From Chrysophaeum taylorii (taxonomy: Eukaryota; Sar; Pelagophyceae; Pelagomonadales; Pelagomonadaceae): a DNA stretch of 64,000 bases. Both the position numbers and the translations under genes were made by a program. The number at the start of each line of letters is the position of its first letter. The first letter of the stretch is position 1. The stretch spans positions 62,001 through 126,000 of the forward strand of contig JAQMWT010000479.1 in assembly GCA_029834535.1 (NCBI GenBank). The letters run 5' to 3'. The notes beneath the pieces are model-generated. The model worked only from the letters and a program-made list of their open reading frames with translations. It searched no databases and was not told where the DNA came from. Positions 10,279-20,198 of the stretch are shown piece after piece.

Positions 10279-12195
10279 ATGGCCGGCGCCGTTTTCTGGG
10301 TGCTGCTGCGCATCGCGTTGGCGCAGGAGCCGGATTGGTCGAGCGTTTGCACGCTCGAACGGCGGCGCGGTATCGCGCACGTGGAGTCGCAGCGATGGGT
10401 CGCGAGACCGGAGCGGCGCGGCGGGTTCGTTTCAAACTCGACGGGCGTGCTGCGGTTGTACGTCGACGGCGTGCTGACGTTGCCCGTGCGGCCGGTACCG
10501 CGGAGCGTGGTGAACGGGACGCCGGTCGTTGTGCGTCTCGAGGCGTCGGCGTTCGCCTTTTTCGAGGACGCGATATTCGTCGATTTGGCCGTCAGCCCCG
10601 AACGCGCGAGCTGCAAAAGGGCGCTAAGATGGCAGCGCGTGGAGCTCGGGACGCGCCTCGAAATGTCCGAGATGAGGACCTCGCGGCAGCTGCGGTCGTC
10701 GAGAAGTCGGTGGGTGAAGCGGATGGCCCAGGTGTCGGCGGAGACGCGGGCGGTGTACGGGGGGTATCCGCCGCCGCCCGAGGCCGTTTGGGATCAGCCC
10801 GCCTCGCGCGCCGTGCTGCACGCCGTCGCGTGCGGTCCCGACTCGAAGAGCCTCGACATCATCAAGGTCGAGTTGAGGATCGTCCCATCGATCTCGAGCG
10901 CGCTGCGCGCCAAGGCGTGCCGTCGCGCGCGACGCCCCGCGCCGCTCCCGCCGCCGAACGACCCGACGCTGTTGGAGCGCGTCCTCGAGACGGGCGCGAG
11001 GGACGAGGTCGCGCGCGCGACCCGGCGCCTCGCGGAGTCCCTCGCGAGACGCGGCATCCTGTGCGACCGGGTAGTCGCCGACCATCTGCGCGATCCCGAG
11101 GGCTGCGCCGCGACCGTCCTCGACGAGTGCCCGGCGTGCGGCAGAGCGAGCGGCGACGACGCGAGCCCCGACTGCCTCTTTGCCAGCAGTGCTGCCGTCG
11201 AGGTCACATCGCCCAAGGTGTGTGTGCGCGTATGCATCGCCGTCACCGCCTGGCGCCACATCTGGGCCGCCGACAAGTCGCGCGGGAAGGACGCGCGCGA
11301 CGACAACGCGAAACCTTGCCGGGTCGTCCACGTTCACGCGCTCGCCGCCTGGGTGCGCACCCGCAGGGACCTCGCCCCCTTCGTGGCCAAGGACAACTTC
11401 GAGACCGACGGGCTCACCCAGAAGTGGGTCGGCCACCAGGACGACCTCGCCGCGACATTTCCCGACACCTCGCCTCTTGGACCCAAGCAGCTCCGCCGAT
11501 GCGCCGTCGTCGGCTCGGGCCACACGCTCCGGTGCGCTTTGGTGCCGTGGGGCTCCGCCATCGATTCCCCGCGGTACGACGCCGTCTTCCGCGTCAACAA
11601 GGCCCAGTTCCAACCGAGGGCGAGGGCAGTGCACATCTGCCAGACGGGCGTCCGAACCGACTTCATCGTCAACGCGTTTTCGGGCGAAAACCCGGCGATA
11701 CCGCTGACGCTCCCCAGCCGCTGGCTCGTCCGCGGCCTCGCCGCCTTGGGTGGGGCCGCCATCGCCAAGTCCCCCACCGACTACCGCGACCACACCCAGG
11801 CGCTCACTAAATTCCACAAGAGTCCGCTCGCCGCCGTCTCGGCCTACCGCTTCGCCGTCAAATCCCTCGACGTCCCCAAGATTGCCCGCGACAGGCTCCC
11901 GCCCCACTCCGTGCCGCGCGTCTACCTCCCGACTCGCCAGGTCTCCTCGCGGGCCCTGGGCTCCGGCTCGGGCTCCACGGCCCTCGGCGTCGCCCTCGCG
12001 GCCTGCACGCACGTCGACGCCTTCGCCTTTGGCGTTTTCCGGGGCAACGCCTCCCACGACTTCCGGTACATGCACTTCTACCAAGCGACCCCCAGCGAGG
12101 AGGACAGCTCCGGGGGCGGCGCCCAGGTCCTCAACTCGGAAATCCGAAACCACATCTTCGACGCCTTTGGGGTCGCCAACTTCATCTGGTGGTGA
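10279..12195 (+). CDS. GT29 sialyltransferase-like glycosyltransferase
   Basis: 638 residues from the ATG at 10279, chosen because a hydrophobic signal/anchor (MAGAVFWVLLRIALA) follows at once. An upstream in-frame ATG at 10240 would put 13 polar residues before it. The sialyl L-motif is RRCAVVGSGHTLRC (about residue 406), continuing to DSPRYDAVFRVNKAQ. The S-motif is GSGSTALGVALAACTHVDAF (about 564), and MHFYQ near 595 may be motif III. I could not place a convincing motif VS His/Glu pair. The N-terminal 400 residues lack known domains. Probably a Golgi type II enzyme transferring a sialic-acid-like or other nonulosonate sugar; the true donor cannot be read from sequence. It is followed 57 bp later by arginase on the same strand. 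Confidence 0.8.
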   Translation: MAGAVFWVLLRIALAQEPDWSSVCTLERRRGIAHVESQRWVARPERRGGFVSNSTGVLRLYVDGVLTLPVRPVPRSVVNGTPVVVRLEASAFAFFEDAIFVDLAVSPERASCKRALRWQRVELGTRLEMSEMRTSRQLRSSRSRWVKRMAQVSAETRAVYGGYPPPPEAVWDQPASRAVLHAVACGPDSKSLDIIKVELRIVPSISSALRAKACRRARRPAPLPPPNDPTLLERVLETGARDEVARATRRLAESLARRGILCDRVVADHLRDPEGCAATVLDECPACGRASGDDASPDCLFASSAAVEVTSPKVCVRVCIAVTAWRHIWAADKSRGKDARDDNAKPCRVVHVHALAAWVRTRRDLAPFVAKDNFETDGLTQKWVGHQDDLAATFPDTSPLGPKQLRRCAVVGSGHTLRCALVPWGSAIDSPRYDAVFRVNKAQFQPRARAVHICQTGVRTDFIVNAFSGENPAIPLTLPSRWLVRGLAALGGAAIAKSPTDYRDHTQALTKFHKSPLAAVSAYRFAVKSLDVPKIARDRLPPHSVPRVYLPTRQVSSRALGSGSGSTALGVALAACTHVDAFAFGVFRGNASHDFRYMHFYQATPSEEDSSGGGAQVLNSEIRNHIFDAFGVANFIWW

Positions 12196-12252
12196 CCTTG
12201 GACCCCCATTTTGAACTAGTAGGTTACTGTACTGTACTAGGTGAGTAGTATA

Positions 12253-13302
12253 ATGCAACGGCGCCTCCTGAGCGGTGGGCCCCACGCTGGGCTGGGCGTG
12301 GGGAACATCAGGAACACGCGCGAGCGCGTTGCGGAGCTCGCGGAGGCGTCGATCGCCGCGCCCGCGTTTCTCAGGCAACCGGCGACGGTCGCCATCATCG
12401 GCGCCCCGCAGAACCGCGGGCAGCCGTACATAGGGACCGACCGCGGCCCCGCTTTGCTGCGACGGGCGGGGGTCCGCGAGATGCTGGCCTCGCTCGGGTG
12501 GCGGGTCGACGACCGCGGCGACTGCGACATGGGCGGGCCGGTCGAGGCAGGCTGGCCCAAAAACGCGGCGGCGGTCGAGGCGGGTTCGCGCTCGCTTTTC
12601 GAGGCGGCCAAGCGAGCCCACGCCGACGGGTGCCTCGTGCTCGCGCTCGGGGGTGACCACTCGATCGCCTTGGGGTCGGTCGCGGCCGCGATCGCGTCGA
12701 GGCCTGAGACGCGAATTCTGTGGGTCGACGCTCACGCCGACTGCAACACGCCCGAGACGTCGCGTTCGGGAAACATGCACGGCATGCCGCTCGGCTACTT
12801 GTTGGGGCTCGACGGATCGATGGGATGGCTCCCCCGCCTCGATCCGCGCCACCTCGCCTTTGTGGGTCTCCGCGACGTCGACCCCGAGGAGCGTAAGACG
12901 CTAAGACGCCTGCGCGACGACGGCGCCTTCGTCTCGACTATGAAAGAGGTCGATGGCCTGGGGATTGGGGGCGTCATGCGCGAGGCGCTCGAAGCCCTCG
13001 GCTTCTTTAGGGGGGGGCATCATGATGAAAAAAGCAACAAAAACTCGCCGCCCCTGCACTTGTCGTTCGACATCGACGCGATCGACCCGCAGATCGCGCC
13101 GGCCACCGGCACCGTCGTCCGCGGCGGGCTCTCTTTCCGCGAGGCCCACTACGTCTGCGAGGCAGTCTGGGAAACGGGCGCCCTCGGGAGTATGGATATC
13201 GTCGAGGTGAACGATGGCCTGACCGACGCCGCCCAAGCGCAAGAGACTGTCGACCTCGCCGCCGCCCTCGTCGTCTCGGCGTGCGGAGACGTCATTTGCT
13301 AA
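12253..13302 (+). CDS. ARG: Arginase
   Basis: Hydrolyses L-arginine to L-ornithine and urea (EC 3.5.3.1). 349 residues from the ATG at 12253; the open frame extends upstream only to a GTG. All Mn-binding blocks of the ureohydrolase family are present: LALGGDHSIALGS, WVDAHADCNTPETSRSGN with HGMPL after it, and LSFDIDAIDP. The arginase-specific end ALGSMDIVEVNDGL is also there. A short insertion rich in His/Asn/Lys (GGHHDEKSNKNSP) precedes the third block, where animal arginases have a tight loop. Length is slightly above the usual 300-330. The N-terminus is basic (MQRRLLSGG) and could target mitochondria. The stop is 20 bp from the stop of the convergent methyltransferase gene, with a (CTAC)n run between. 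Confidence 0.95.
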   Translation: MQRRLLSGGPHAGLGVGNIRNTRERVAELAEASIAAPAFLRQPATVAIIGAPQNRGQPYIGTDRGPALLRRAGVREMLASLGWRVDDRGDCDMGGPVEAGWPKNAAAVEAGSRSLFEAAKRAHADGCLVLALGGDHSIALGSVAAAIASRPETRILWVDAHADCNTPETSRSGNMHGMPLGYLLGLDGSMGWLPRLDPRHLAFVGLRDVDPEERKTLRRLRDDGAFVSTMKEVDGLGIGGVMREALEALGFFRGGHHDEKSNKNSPPLHLSFDIDAIDPQIAPATGTVVRGGLSFREAHYVCEAVWETGALGSMDIVEVNDGLTDAAQAQETVDLAAALVVSACGDVIC

Positions 13303-13322
13303 CTACCTACCTACCTACCTAC

Positions 13323-13979
13323 CTAATGTGCCGTTGGTTGGTTGTGCTGAAACGCGACGGTCGCGACGGTGGCGCCGGTGTGTCCCCCAAACGCAATGGT
13401 CGGGTAGGGGATGTGGGCGAGGACGGCGAGGTCGGAACCCCGAAAGTAATCGACGAGCTCGGATACGGTCGAGTTGCACGAGGTGATGACAAGGTAGCCT
13501 CCGGGCCGCAGCGCCCGCAGCACGGCGGCCCTGTAGTCACCGATGGTCCCCGTCCCCAGCATGTAGGCGTCGAAGGTGCCCTTGTCGTGGACGATGGAGA
13601 AGCTCCCGACGTCGTCCTCGAGGTTTGCGACGCGAAACGTTACCCTCTGCGAGCCATTTTCTTCGGCGACGGCCTTGGCGAGTGCGATGGCGTCGTCGCA
13701 GTAGTCGACACCCACGAGCCGTTCCCAGGGGCTGCGGCGCTCGACCTCGAACAGAAAGGCGCCGTTCCCGCACCCCAAATCGATCATGTCTTTTACATTC
13801 TCGAGGGCAAGCTCCTCGCACAACCATGCCACGAGCGTGTCCCCGATGTTCTCGGCGAACCAGTCGACGCCGGTGTCCCCCGAGTCCGCCAAGTTCGCAC
13901 GCTCGCGCTCGTAATGCGACTCCCAGTAGGCCTTGGTCCCCAGCTCGGACCTTGAAAGCTTTTCGTCGTCGTCCATCAC
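13323..13979 (-). CDS. EEF1AKMT2: eEF1A lysine methyltransferase (METTL10/EFM4 family)
   Basis: 218 residues. The N-terminus (SELGTKAYWESHYERE, then SGDTGVDWF) is the signature of the METTL10/Efm4 family, which methylates a lysine on translation factor eEF1A. The SAM-binding motif I is MIDLGCGNGAFLFEV, with the post-I acidic residue in LVGVDYCDDAI. HDKGTFDAY and GYLVITSCNSTVSEL match motifs IV and VI of the family, and the end (IAFGGHTGATVATVAF) matches FSFGGxxGxxV. Length equals the yeast and human proteins. Cytosolic. Head-to-head with ClpP, with 75 bp between the two ATGs. Confidence 0.9.
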   Translation of the reverse strand: MMDDDEKLSRSELGTKAYWESHYERERANLADSGDTGVDWFAENIGDTLVAWLCEELALENVKDMIDLGCGNGAFLFEVERRSPWERLVGVDYCDDAIALAKAVAEENGSQRVTFRVANLEDDVGSFSIVHDKGTFDAYMLGTGTIGDYRAAVLRALRPGGYLVITSCNSTVSELVDYFRGSDLAVLAHIPYPTIAFGGHTGATVATVAFQHNQPTAH

Positions 13980-14054
13980 AAATAATAAATAAACCTAGAG
14001 CCGTTAGAGCACTTTATAATATCCCGTTGGGCGAAGGAAGGAAGATCCCAAAGG
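13980..14054. promoter_or_regulatory. Shared promoter of EFM4-like and ClpP genes
   Basis: Only 75 bp separate two divergent ATGs, so both promoters must overlap or lie in the coding starts. The methyltransferase side is AT-rich (AATAATAAATAAA). No defined factor site is claimed. Confidence 0.5.
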
Positions 14055-14911
14055 GTGATGGCGGGTGCTTTCTTCTTCCTCGTGACCGCAGTCGCCGGGT
14101 GGCAGGCGTCACCCCGGGCCCTCTCGATGAGAAGACGGGTCGTTGTCGGCTCCGAGCCGGGCCCCTCGCCGCAGCCCCAGCCCCAGCCGACCCCCGAGCC
14201 CGCGCGGCCCCCGCCGCCACCCCCCGTGATCATGCCCACCGTCACGGGCGCCAGCGGCGAGCAGATCGACGTCCTGTCGCGGCTTCTCAAGGACCGCATC
14301 CTGCTTTTAGGCCAGGAAGTCAACGACGAGGTCGCGAACGTCCTGGTCGCACAAATGTTGTACCTCGCGAGCGAAAATTCCGAAGAAGATATTACCCTCT
14401 ACATCAATTCCCCCGGCGGCTCCGTGTCCGCTGGCATGGCTATCTACGACACCATGCAGTTCATCCCCTGCGACGTTTCCACGGTCTGTTTCGGCATGGC
14501 CGCCTCGATGGGGTCCTTCTTGCTGGGCGCCGGTACCAAGGGCAAGCGCAAGTCGCTCCCGAACGCGCGCATCATGATCCACCAACCGCTGGGCGGAGCC
14601 GCTGGCCAGGCCGCCGACATCGAGATCCAGGCCAAGGAAATTCTCTTCACCAAGGCGTGCATCAACAAGTACATGGCGGACTACACCGGGCAGTCCATCG
14701 ATAAGCTCGCCGAGGACACCGACCGCGACTTCTATATGATGCCGTGAGTTACTTGTTGTTGTGGCAGGTTTTTTTTGTTTATCTTTGCCGCCGCCGCCGC
14801 CGCCGCCGCAGGCCCGAAGCCGTCGAGTACGGTTTGATCGACGAGGTCATCAAGACCAAGACCAGCCACATCCAAGTCGGCGCCATGCCCTCGCTCTTTG
14901 CCCGGGTCTAG
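14055..14911 (+). CDS. clpP: ClpP protease subunit, two exons
   Basis: Proteolytic subunit of the Clp protease. Exon 1 is 14055-14743 and exon 2 is 14812-14911. Joining them restores the frame through [17 protein letters not shown] to a TAG, giving 262 residues, whereas reading on would stop at once. Catalytic Ser is in [12 protein letters not shown], His in MIHQPLGG, and Asp in the [11 protein letters not shown] region; [17 protein letters not shown] is the oxyanion strand. The leader [18 protein letters not shown] looks like a signal peptide and is followed by an Arg-rich stretch and a Pro-rich linker. This two-part presequence suits import into a secondary plastid. The canonical Phe after the cleavage site is not seen, so plastid targeting is inferred. 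Confidence 0.93.
14744..14811 (+). other. ClpP intron (68 nt)
   Basis: Donor GTGAGT, acceptor CCGCAG. The usual pyrimidine tract is partly a (CCG)n run immediately before the acceptor. Removal keeps the conserved ClpP C-terminus in frame. Confidence 0.85.
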
Positions 14912-15050
14912 ATCACACACCCCTTTCCTTCTCCTCGGATTACAACAACTACCAGAACACTACCTACCGGGTGTGCGTGTGTAGCAAGTTCGGGCCCTTG
15001 GTGCGTGGGGAAGTTGGGCGCGGCGTTTTTTTCTATTTGGTTTTGTTAGG

Positions 15051-18000
15051 TCAGACGTCGGACATCGCCGAGAGTCTCCTGCCCGAGAAACGCGGTTCCG
15101 GAAACGGCTCCTCCTCGTCATCCGAGTCCCCTTGGTGGGACGGGCGCGCATTCGAAGTCTCAGAGAGCCGCAACGACCGTCGGCTCGCCGGCATTGGAGA
15201 ATCGTCGTCTTCTTGCGTCGTGGCCATGTTCGGGGTGAGGACGCGCGGGGCGGTTGGACGGACGGGAGACCGCGCCCGTCCTTCCGAAAGCGACGACAGT
15301 CGACGCACCAGAGGGGGTGGCGCGACGTCGACTGCGGGGGCGTGGTACTCGTTCTCTTCTTCGATCCTCTCGAGGACTCCCGTAGTTCCTCGACTCCTCT
15401 TGCTCGCAACCGAAGAACTCGAGCTTCGTCTTCCGCGCTTAGACGATCGCGGCACGTCGCGTTGAACCGCGTGCGCGTCGCGATGATCATCCCTCCCCTC
15501 GTCGGCGTGTCGCTCGGGGGTGAGGGAATTTCGTTCGTCCTCGTCCGCCCGCGCGTTGTCGCGAGCGGTCGACTCTTCAGAGTCGCAACAAGCACGAGAC
15601 GACGACGGTTCGTCGAGATCATCCGCGCTGGCCGCTCGGAGGTTGCTTTTCTTTTTCCTCTTCTTCTTCGGCTGTGGTGAGGGCGCCGGCGTCGTCGCCT
15701 CGACGCCTAGTAACTTGTCCTCGAACCGGCCCAGCACGTCGGCGCTGGACGCTGCGAGGGGCTTGGCCGCTCGGATATCGGCGACGAGCTTGTCGACGTC
15801 GAGCGCGCTCACTTCTTCTTCTCCTTCTTCTTCTTCTTCTTCTTCTTCTTCGGGGGAGAGCTTCTTTTTCGCGGCGTTAGGACCGGTCGGTAGTATGTCG
15901 ACGTAAGCTTCGAGAGCTGGGAGGAGGCGTGCCGACTGGGGGAGATTCTCGAGTGCCAGCAGGACGCCCACCTCGATGACGCGCGCGAGGGCGACCGGGT
16001 ACTCAGACAAGCCGCTCGCCTCGGCGAGTGCACTCGAGAATTTCTGGGCGGCGTCGGTGCGCTCCTCGTCGTCGGCGTCAATCACGGTTGAAAGCCCTTC
16101 GTGCAGCGCCTCGATGTGTATATCAGCAACAGCGTTGACATCCTTGCGAGCTCCCTCGCGGAGTTCGTGGACCGCGTTGAGACGGTCGCACGCATCCCTC
16201 AATACTTCGCTCGAGGGCCGAGGAGACAACGCCACGGCCGCCGCGCACCTAAGGAGCTTGCTGGCAGTGCTGATACCGTCCTCATCCTCGTCGTCGTCCT
16301 CGTCGTCGTCGTCCCCGGGAAGGAATCGCCGAGCGCAGCGGCACTCAACCACGGCGATCTTCGCGAGCGGCTCGAAGACGACGCGATTCCAGCGGTCGAC
16401 AAAAATCGCGTCGTCGTCGTCGTCGTCGTCGTCGCGACACGGTTTGGCCAGCCCAGTTGCTCGGGCTGCTTGGGCGCAGGCTTCGTCGACGACTCTCTCA
16501 AAAAGGCGCGCGTGGCGCCACGAAAAGTCGGCGACGAGCCTGGCGAGGCGCGAGGCTTCCTTGGCGGTGAGCGCGAGGTGCTCGAGGCCTTGGTAGTACG
16601 CGAACCTGCGGTCGCACGCCTCGATCACCTCGCTCGCGACCGCCGCGGCGCGGGCTTGCGTCTTGTGGACGAAGATCCATCGCGCTTGCGACGACGAACG
16701 ATCTCGCCGGAGAGAAGCGGTCTCGAGCACGGGCACGAGCGCGCGCGGCAGACAGCGCGTGAGCGCCGCGCGCGTCTCGCGACGGTCGGCGCTCTCGGCG
16801 TCGAGAGACGAGACAGCCTTACGCGTCCTCGCCGTCACGAGAGCGCCCAAAACGTCGAGCGCGTCGAGGACCGCATCGGTCGCGAGGTCGTCCTCGTCGT
16901 CGTCCGCGACCGCTCCGCGTACCCAGGCCGCCACCGAGTCGGCGAGCGCGGCGGCGACGTCGCAGAGCGCGTCCGCCCGACAACAAGACCCGAAATCCAG
17001 CCCTCCCGAGACGATGCTCTTGAGGCGCGACGACGCGGCTCGCACCGCCGCGTCGTCGCCCCCCTCGACAGCCAAGACGAGGCCGCGGGCGAGCCGATCG
17101 CACGAGGCCTCGACGGCCTCCTCGAGGCCGCGTCGGCGCGACGACGACGCGGCGACGTTCGACTCGAGGAGCGCGGCGAGCGCGTCGGCCGCAGCCCGAA
17201 CGACGGCAGGATCGGCAGCCTCTTCGAGGCACCGCACGACGAGCCGCGCCGTCTCTTCGAAGAACAAAGAGCAGGCGGTCGTGGTGGTGCCGACGTGCTT
17301 GGCCAGCGAGACGAGGGGCGCGGCGATCTCGGCCGTTTCCCCGGCGGCAAACTTGGTCAGGAGTCCGGGAATCGCCGGCGCGAGCGCCTGCTCGAGGAGG
17401 TCGTTGTTGTCCTCCTCGGCGGCGGCGCGTCCGGCGGAGGACACCAGGAGACCCACGAGGACGGCGACGGTGCGTCGACACCTCCCGACGTCGACGTCGT
17501 CGCGACCCAAGAGCTCGGCGTAGGCCGACCAGTCGCGCAAGAGGCCGCCCGAGGTGTCGTCGTCGCATTCGTCGTCGTCGAACAACCAGAAGGCCCGGGC
17601 GACGAGGTCGACGTCCGCGGCCGAGACGGGTCCCTCCTTGAGCACCCGCGTCTCGACGAAGGTGGCGAACTTGTAGAGTTTGGCGGCGGCGGGCGCCTCG
17701 GTCGCGAGCACCGAGTCCTCGTCGCCGCCGTCGGCGTATCGCGCGACGTCGTCGGCGCGCTCGAAATCCAGGGCAAAGGCCAGAGCGAGGTGGCGGGCCT
17801 GGTCGGTCGCCGTCGGGTCCAGGAGCGTCTCGTAGGCGTGGGTGGTGAGGGTTTCGGCCGTCTCCGCGTCCAGCTCGATCTCCGAGCGCGCGACGAGCCG
17901 GAGCGCGCGGAGCGCGTCGAGCCTGACCGCCGCGTCGACGTCCCGGCGCGCCATCGCGGCGAGCCTCGGCGCTGCCTCTTCGACGAGGCCACCGAGCCGC

Positions 18001-19178
18001 TGTGCGACGAGGTCGTCGCGGCCTGCTCCCAGCGCGGCGCGGAGCCCCGTACAGGCCGCGCGACGGTCCGAGGCCTCCCGAAAGTGCAGCATCCAGCCCA
18101 AGTACTTGAGGAGCTCGGGCGATACGAACCGGTCGGGCCACGCCTCGAGCCACGACGCGAGGCCCGCCGCGCACGCCTCGCGCACGTCGGGCCGCGCGTC
18201 GCGGTACCGCTGTGCCACGACGGCCTCCACGAGCCGCTTCGAGAGGGCCTCGAACGTCACGAGGTCTGAGCGCCACTGCTTCGCGCGCGCCTCGACGGCG
18301 TCGCGCTTCGACGCGCCCCCGACGGCGCCGAGCTGTCGCGTCGCTTTCTCGAGCTTGGACGCCGTCGATTCCGCGACTGCGGCGACCCCCGCGCCGACCG
18401 CCATGGCCCCCACCGTACCCGCGAGCCGCGCGCTCGCGACGCTCGCGCTCGAGAGCGTCGCGAGCACGTCGACGCAGCACCCGAGCGCCGGCGTCCGTCC
18501 GCCGCACTCGCGCGCGACCGACCGGAACGCGGCCGCGTATCGCGCCGCGAACGCCCCCCCGGCGACCGGTACTTTTTTCCGACCCCTCGTCGTCCGCAGC
18601 TGCTCGGTCAGTTCGTCGAGCCACGCCCGCCACTCGCTCTCGCCGACCTCGCTCGCCTCCACCGCGTCCTCTATAAAGCTCGCGTCCGTCGCCCCGCAGC
18701 ACATAAATACGAAACGCAACAGAGTCGTCGACCCGCCCTGCGCTTCCGAGAACTCCTGCACAAGCGCCGCGGCCGCCGCCTCCACCTTTTTCCCGCTCTG
18801 ACAGCACTCGAACAGCGAGCTTCCGCGCCGATTCCTCTTCTTCTTTCGAGGCGAAGCCATCGCCGCCTCGATATCATCGGATGCCGCACCATCCTTGCGG
18901 CGCGACGCTTTCTTCTTTTCCGCAGCCGCCGCTTTCCTCGTCGTCGTCTTATTCTTCTTCTTTTTCGTTGCGGGCGCCTCGAAGTCGTCGTCCGCCTCCG
19001 ACCGCGCTTCCAAGGCCGCCGCTTCCTCGTCTTCGTCTTCGACCAAAGACGCGCGCGCTTCCTGCTCGGCGCGCGCCTCGTCGTACACGCTCGTCGGCCT
19101 CTTGCGGGCTCGAGTCGACCGCCGAACTCCAGCCATCCTCACGACCTTCTGGATTTGCGAACGCCCAACATCGCGCAC
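15051..19178 (-). CDS. SCC3: Cohesin subunit SCC3/STAG
   Basis: Stromalin subunit of the cohesin ring, needed for sister-chromatid cohesion in the nucleus. 1,375 residues from the ATG at 19178; a second in-frame ATG at 19136 (MAGVRRSTRARKR) is also plausible. The N-terminus is a basic/acidic disordered tail with Lys-rich runs. The STAG domain begins with SLFECCQSGKK (about residue 121). The stromalin-conservative domain is at about 317-400 (AQRYRDARPDVREACAAGL ... LLKYLGWMLHFREASDRR). A HEAT-like helical body runs to about 1150, then a Ser/Arg/acid-rich tail with several SRRSLR-like basic patches. Length is typical of the family. No intron is needed. Convergent with ClpP, with 140 bp between stops. 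Confidence 0.88.
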   Translation of the reverse strand: MRDVGRSQIQKVVRMAGVRRSTRARKRPTSVYDEARAEQEARASLVEDEDEEAAALEARSEADDDFEAPATKKKKNKTTTRKAAAAEKKKASRRKDGAASDDIEAAMASPRKKKRNRRGSSLFECCQSGKKVEAAAAALVQEFSEAQGGSTTLLRFVFMCCGATDASFIEDAVEASEVGESEWRAWLDELTEQLRTTRGRKKVPVAGGAFAARYAAAFRSVARECGGRTPALGCCVDVLATLSSASVASARLAGTVGAMAVGAGVAAVAESTASKLEKATRQLGAVGGASKRDAVEARAKQWRSDLVTFEALSKRLVEAVVAQRYRDARPDVREACAAGLASWLEAWPDRFVSPELLKYLGWMLHFREASDRRAACTGLRAALGAGRDDLVAQRLGGLVEEAAPRLAAMARRDVDAAVRLDALRALRLVARSEIELDAETAETLTTHAYETLLDPTATDQARHLALAFALDFERADDVARYADGGDEDSVLATEAPAAAKLYKFATFVETRVLKEGPVSAADVDLVARAFWLFDDDECDDDTSGGLLRDWSAYAELLGRDDVDVGRCRRTVAVLVGLLVSSAGRAAAEEDNNDLLEQALAPAIPGLLTKFAAGETAEIAAPLVSLAKHVGTTTTACSLFFEETARLVVRCLEEAADPAVVRAAADALAALLESNVAASSSRRRGLEEAVEASCDRLARGLVLAVEGGDDAAVRAASSRLKSIVSGGLDFGSCCRADALCDVAAALADSVAAWVRGAVADDDEDDLATDAVLDALDVLGALVTARTRKAVSSLDAESADRRETRAALTRCLPRALVPVLETASLRRDRSSSQARWIFVHKTQARAAAVASEVIEACDRRFAYYQGLEHLALTAKEASRLARLVADFSWRHARLFERVVDEACAQAARATGLAKPCRDDDDDDDDAIFVDRWNRVVFEPLAKIAVVECRCARRFLPGDDDDEDDDEDEDGISTASKLLRCAAAVALSPRPSSEVLRDACDRLNAVHELREGARKDVNAVADIHIEALHEGLSTVIDADDEERTDAAQKFSSALAEASGLSEYPVALARVIEVGVLLALENLPQSARLLPALEAYVDILPTGPNAAKKKLSPEEEEEEEEEGEEEVSALDVDKLVADIRAAKPLAASSADVLGRFEDKLLGVEATTPAPSPQPKKKRKKKSNLRAASADDLDEPSSSRACCDSEESTARDNARADEDERNSLTPERHADEGRDDHRDAHAVQRDVPRSSKRGRRSSSSSVASKRSRGTTGVLERIEEENEYHAPAVDVAPPPLVRRLSSLSEGRARSPVRPTAPRVLTPNMATTQEDDDSPMPASRRSLRLSETSNARPSHQGDSDDEEEPFPEPRFSGRRLSAMSDV

Positions 19179-20198
19179 CTTGACGGTTTGGTCGTTTCAG
19201 ATCAAATCCTCAAACCCTCGGGCAGTGCGAACCACGATTTGTCGTCTTGCTTCTTCGGTCGGACGCAGTAATGGGACCGTCGTCGGCCTCCCATGGAGGC
19301 ATCGTGTTCCGCGCGATCTTCTGTATAATCAAAGGGTCTCGATCTCTCGCTACCTACGACGGACGACCGAGCTCGTCCTTCGTCCCTCGTCCGCGACGAC
19401 GAAAGTTGACCAAATAGCGAGCGACCGGGAAGGAAAGGAAAGGCTTTCCCAATGGCAAGCCGGTGACGGCGGCAGGTCGTTCCAACACCAGCTCCGGCGT
19501 CGAGAGTAGAACACCGGTCTGATCGTCGTCGCGCATTTAGGACATCCCTCTAGTAGGCAGCGCGGCTGTATGACCTGCGTCGCGTCGTCAAAAGCCGTCG
19601 GACCGTAGTCGCCGGCCCACGACGGGATCAATTCGTAATTTCGACCGATGATGATGTTTTGGGGAGAGGCTCGTCTTGGCCGCGTAGGTGTATATATATA
19701 CACGTGTATTTGTGCGTTCCAGAATCCAGCTCGAGTGCTTCTCCAAAGTGCAATAAAGTGTGTATTGGAAGGAAGTTTCCTGGGAGTGTATAAGGAGGCC
19801 GCGCCCAAAGCAAAGCGAACGCCGCAAGCGACACGCCGCAAGCACCTCGCATTGGCGGCGATTTCATGTTCGGTCCAAACAAACTTGCGGCTTTTGCTGA
19901 GAAAGCCAGAGCCGACGCTGTGATAAAAACTGGCCAGTGCGACACGGAGTCAAACGCCCCGCCGTGATCGAAGAGGATATGCGTTGGAGCCCAAAAAGGC
20001 AGCAGGGAAGTTCGTTCGCACTTGTATCGGGGAAATTGGTACGGTCTCTCCGGCCGGGTCATCCTGCCTAATGATGTCCAATGTCGGCCAAAGATGCGGT
20101 GGAGTTACAGCAACGGACCGGACCTTGGAGATTTCCCGCTTTGTTCCGCTTTTTTGCCAAAACGGCTGCTTCGTCGTCGTGACCCCTCAGAATATGAT
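19179..20198. other. Intergenic region between SCC3 and giant gene 1
   Basis: Shared upstream region of two divergent genes. It contains a TATATATATACACGTGTA block near 19690. A frame open from 20022 runs into the giant gene but starts with TTG and encodes no signal peptide, so it is treated as 5' leader. No other gene recognised. Confidence 0.45.

Noticed and set aside
10167-11810. 547-codon plus-strand frame overlapping GT29 in another frame
   Set aside because: Arg-rich with no domain; the GT29 frame explains the sequence.
10624-12852. 742-codon open frame on the minus strand opposite GT29 and arginase
   Set aside because: GC-rich codon use keeps the antisense frame open. It is Arg/Pro/Ala-rich with no domain, while the plus strand has clear GT29 and arginase motifs.
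16101-18269. 722-codon plus-strand frame opposite SCC3
   Set aside because: Composition artefact. The minus strand carries the stromalin domain.
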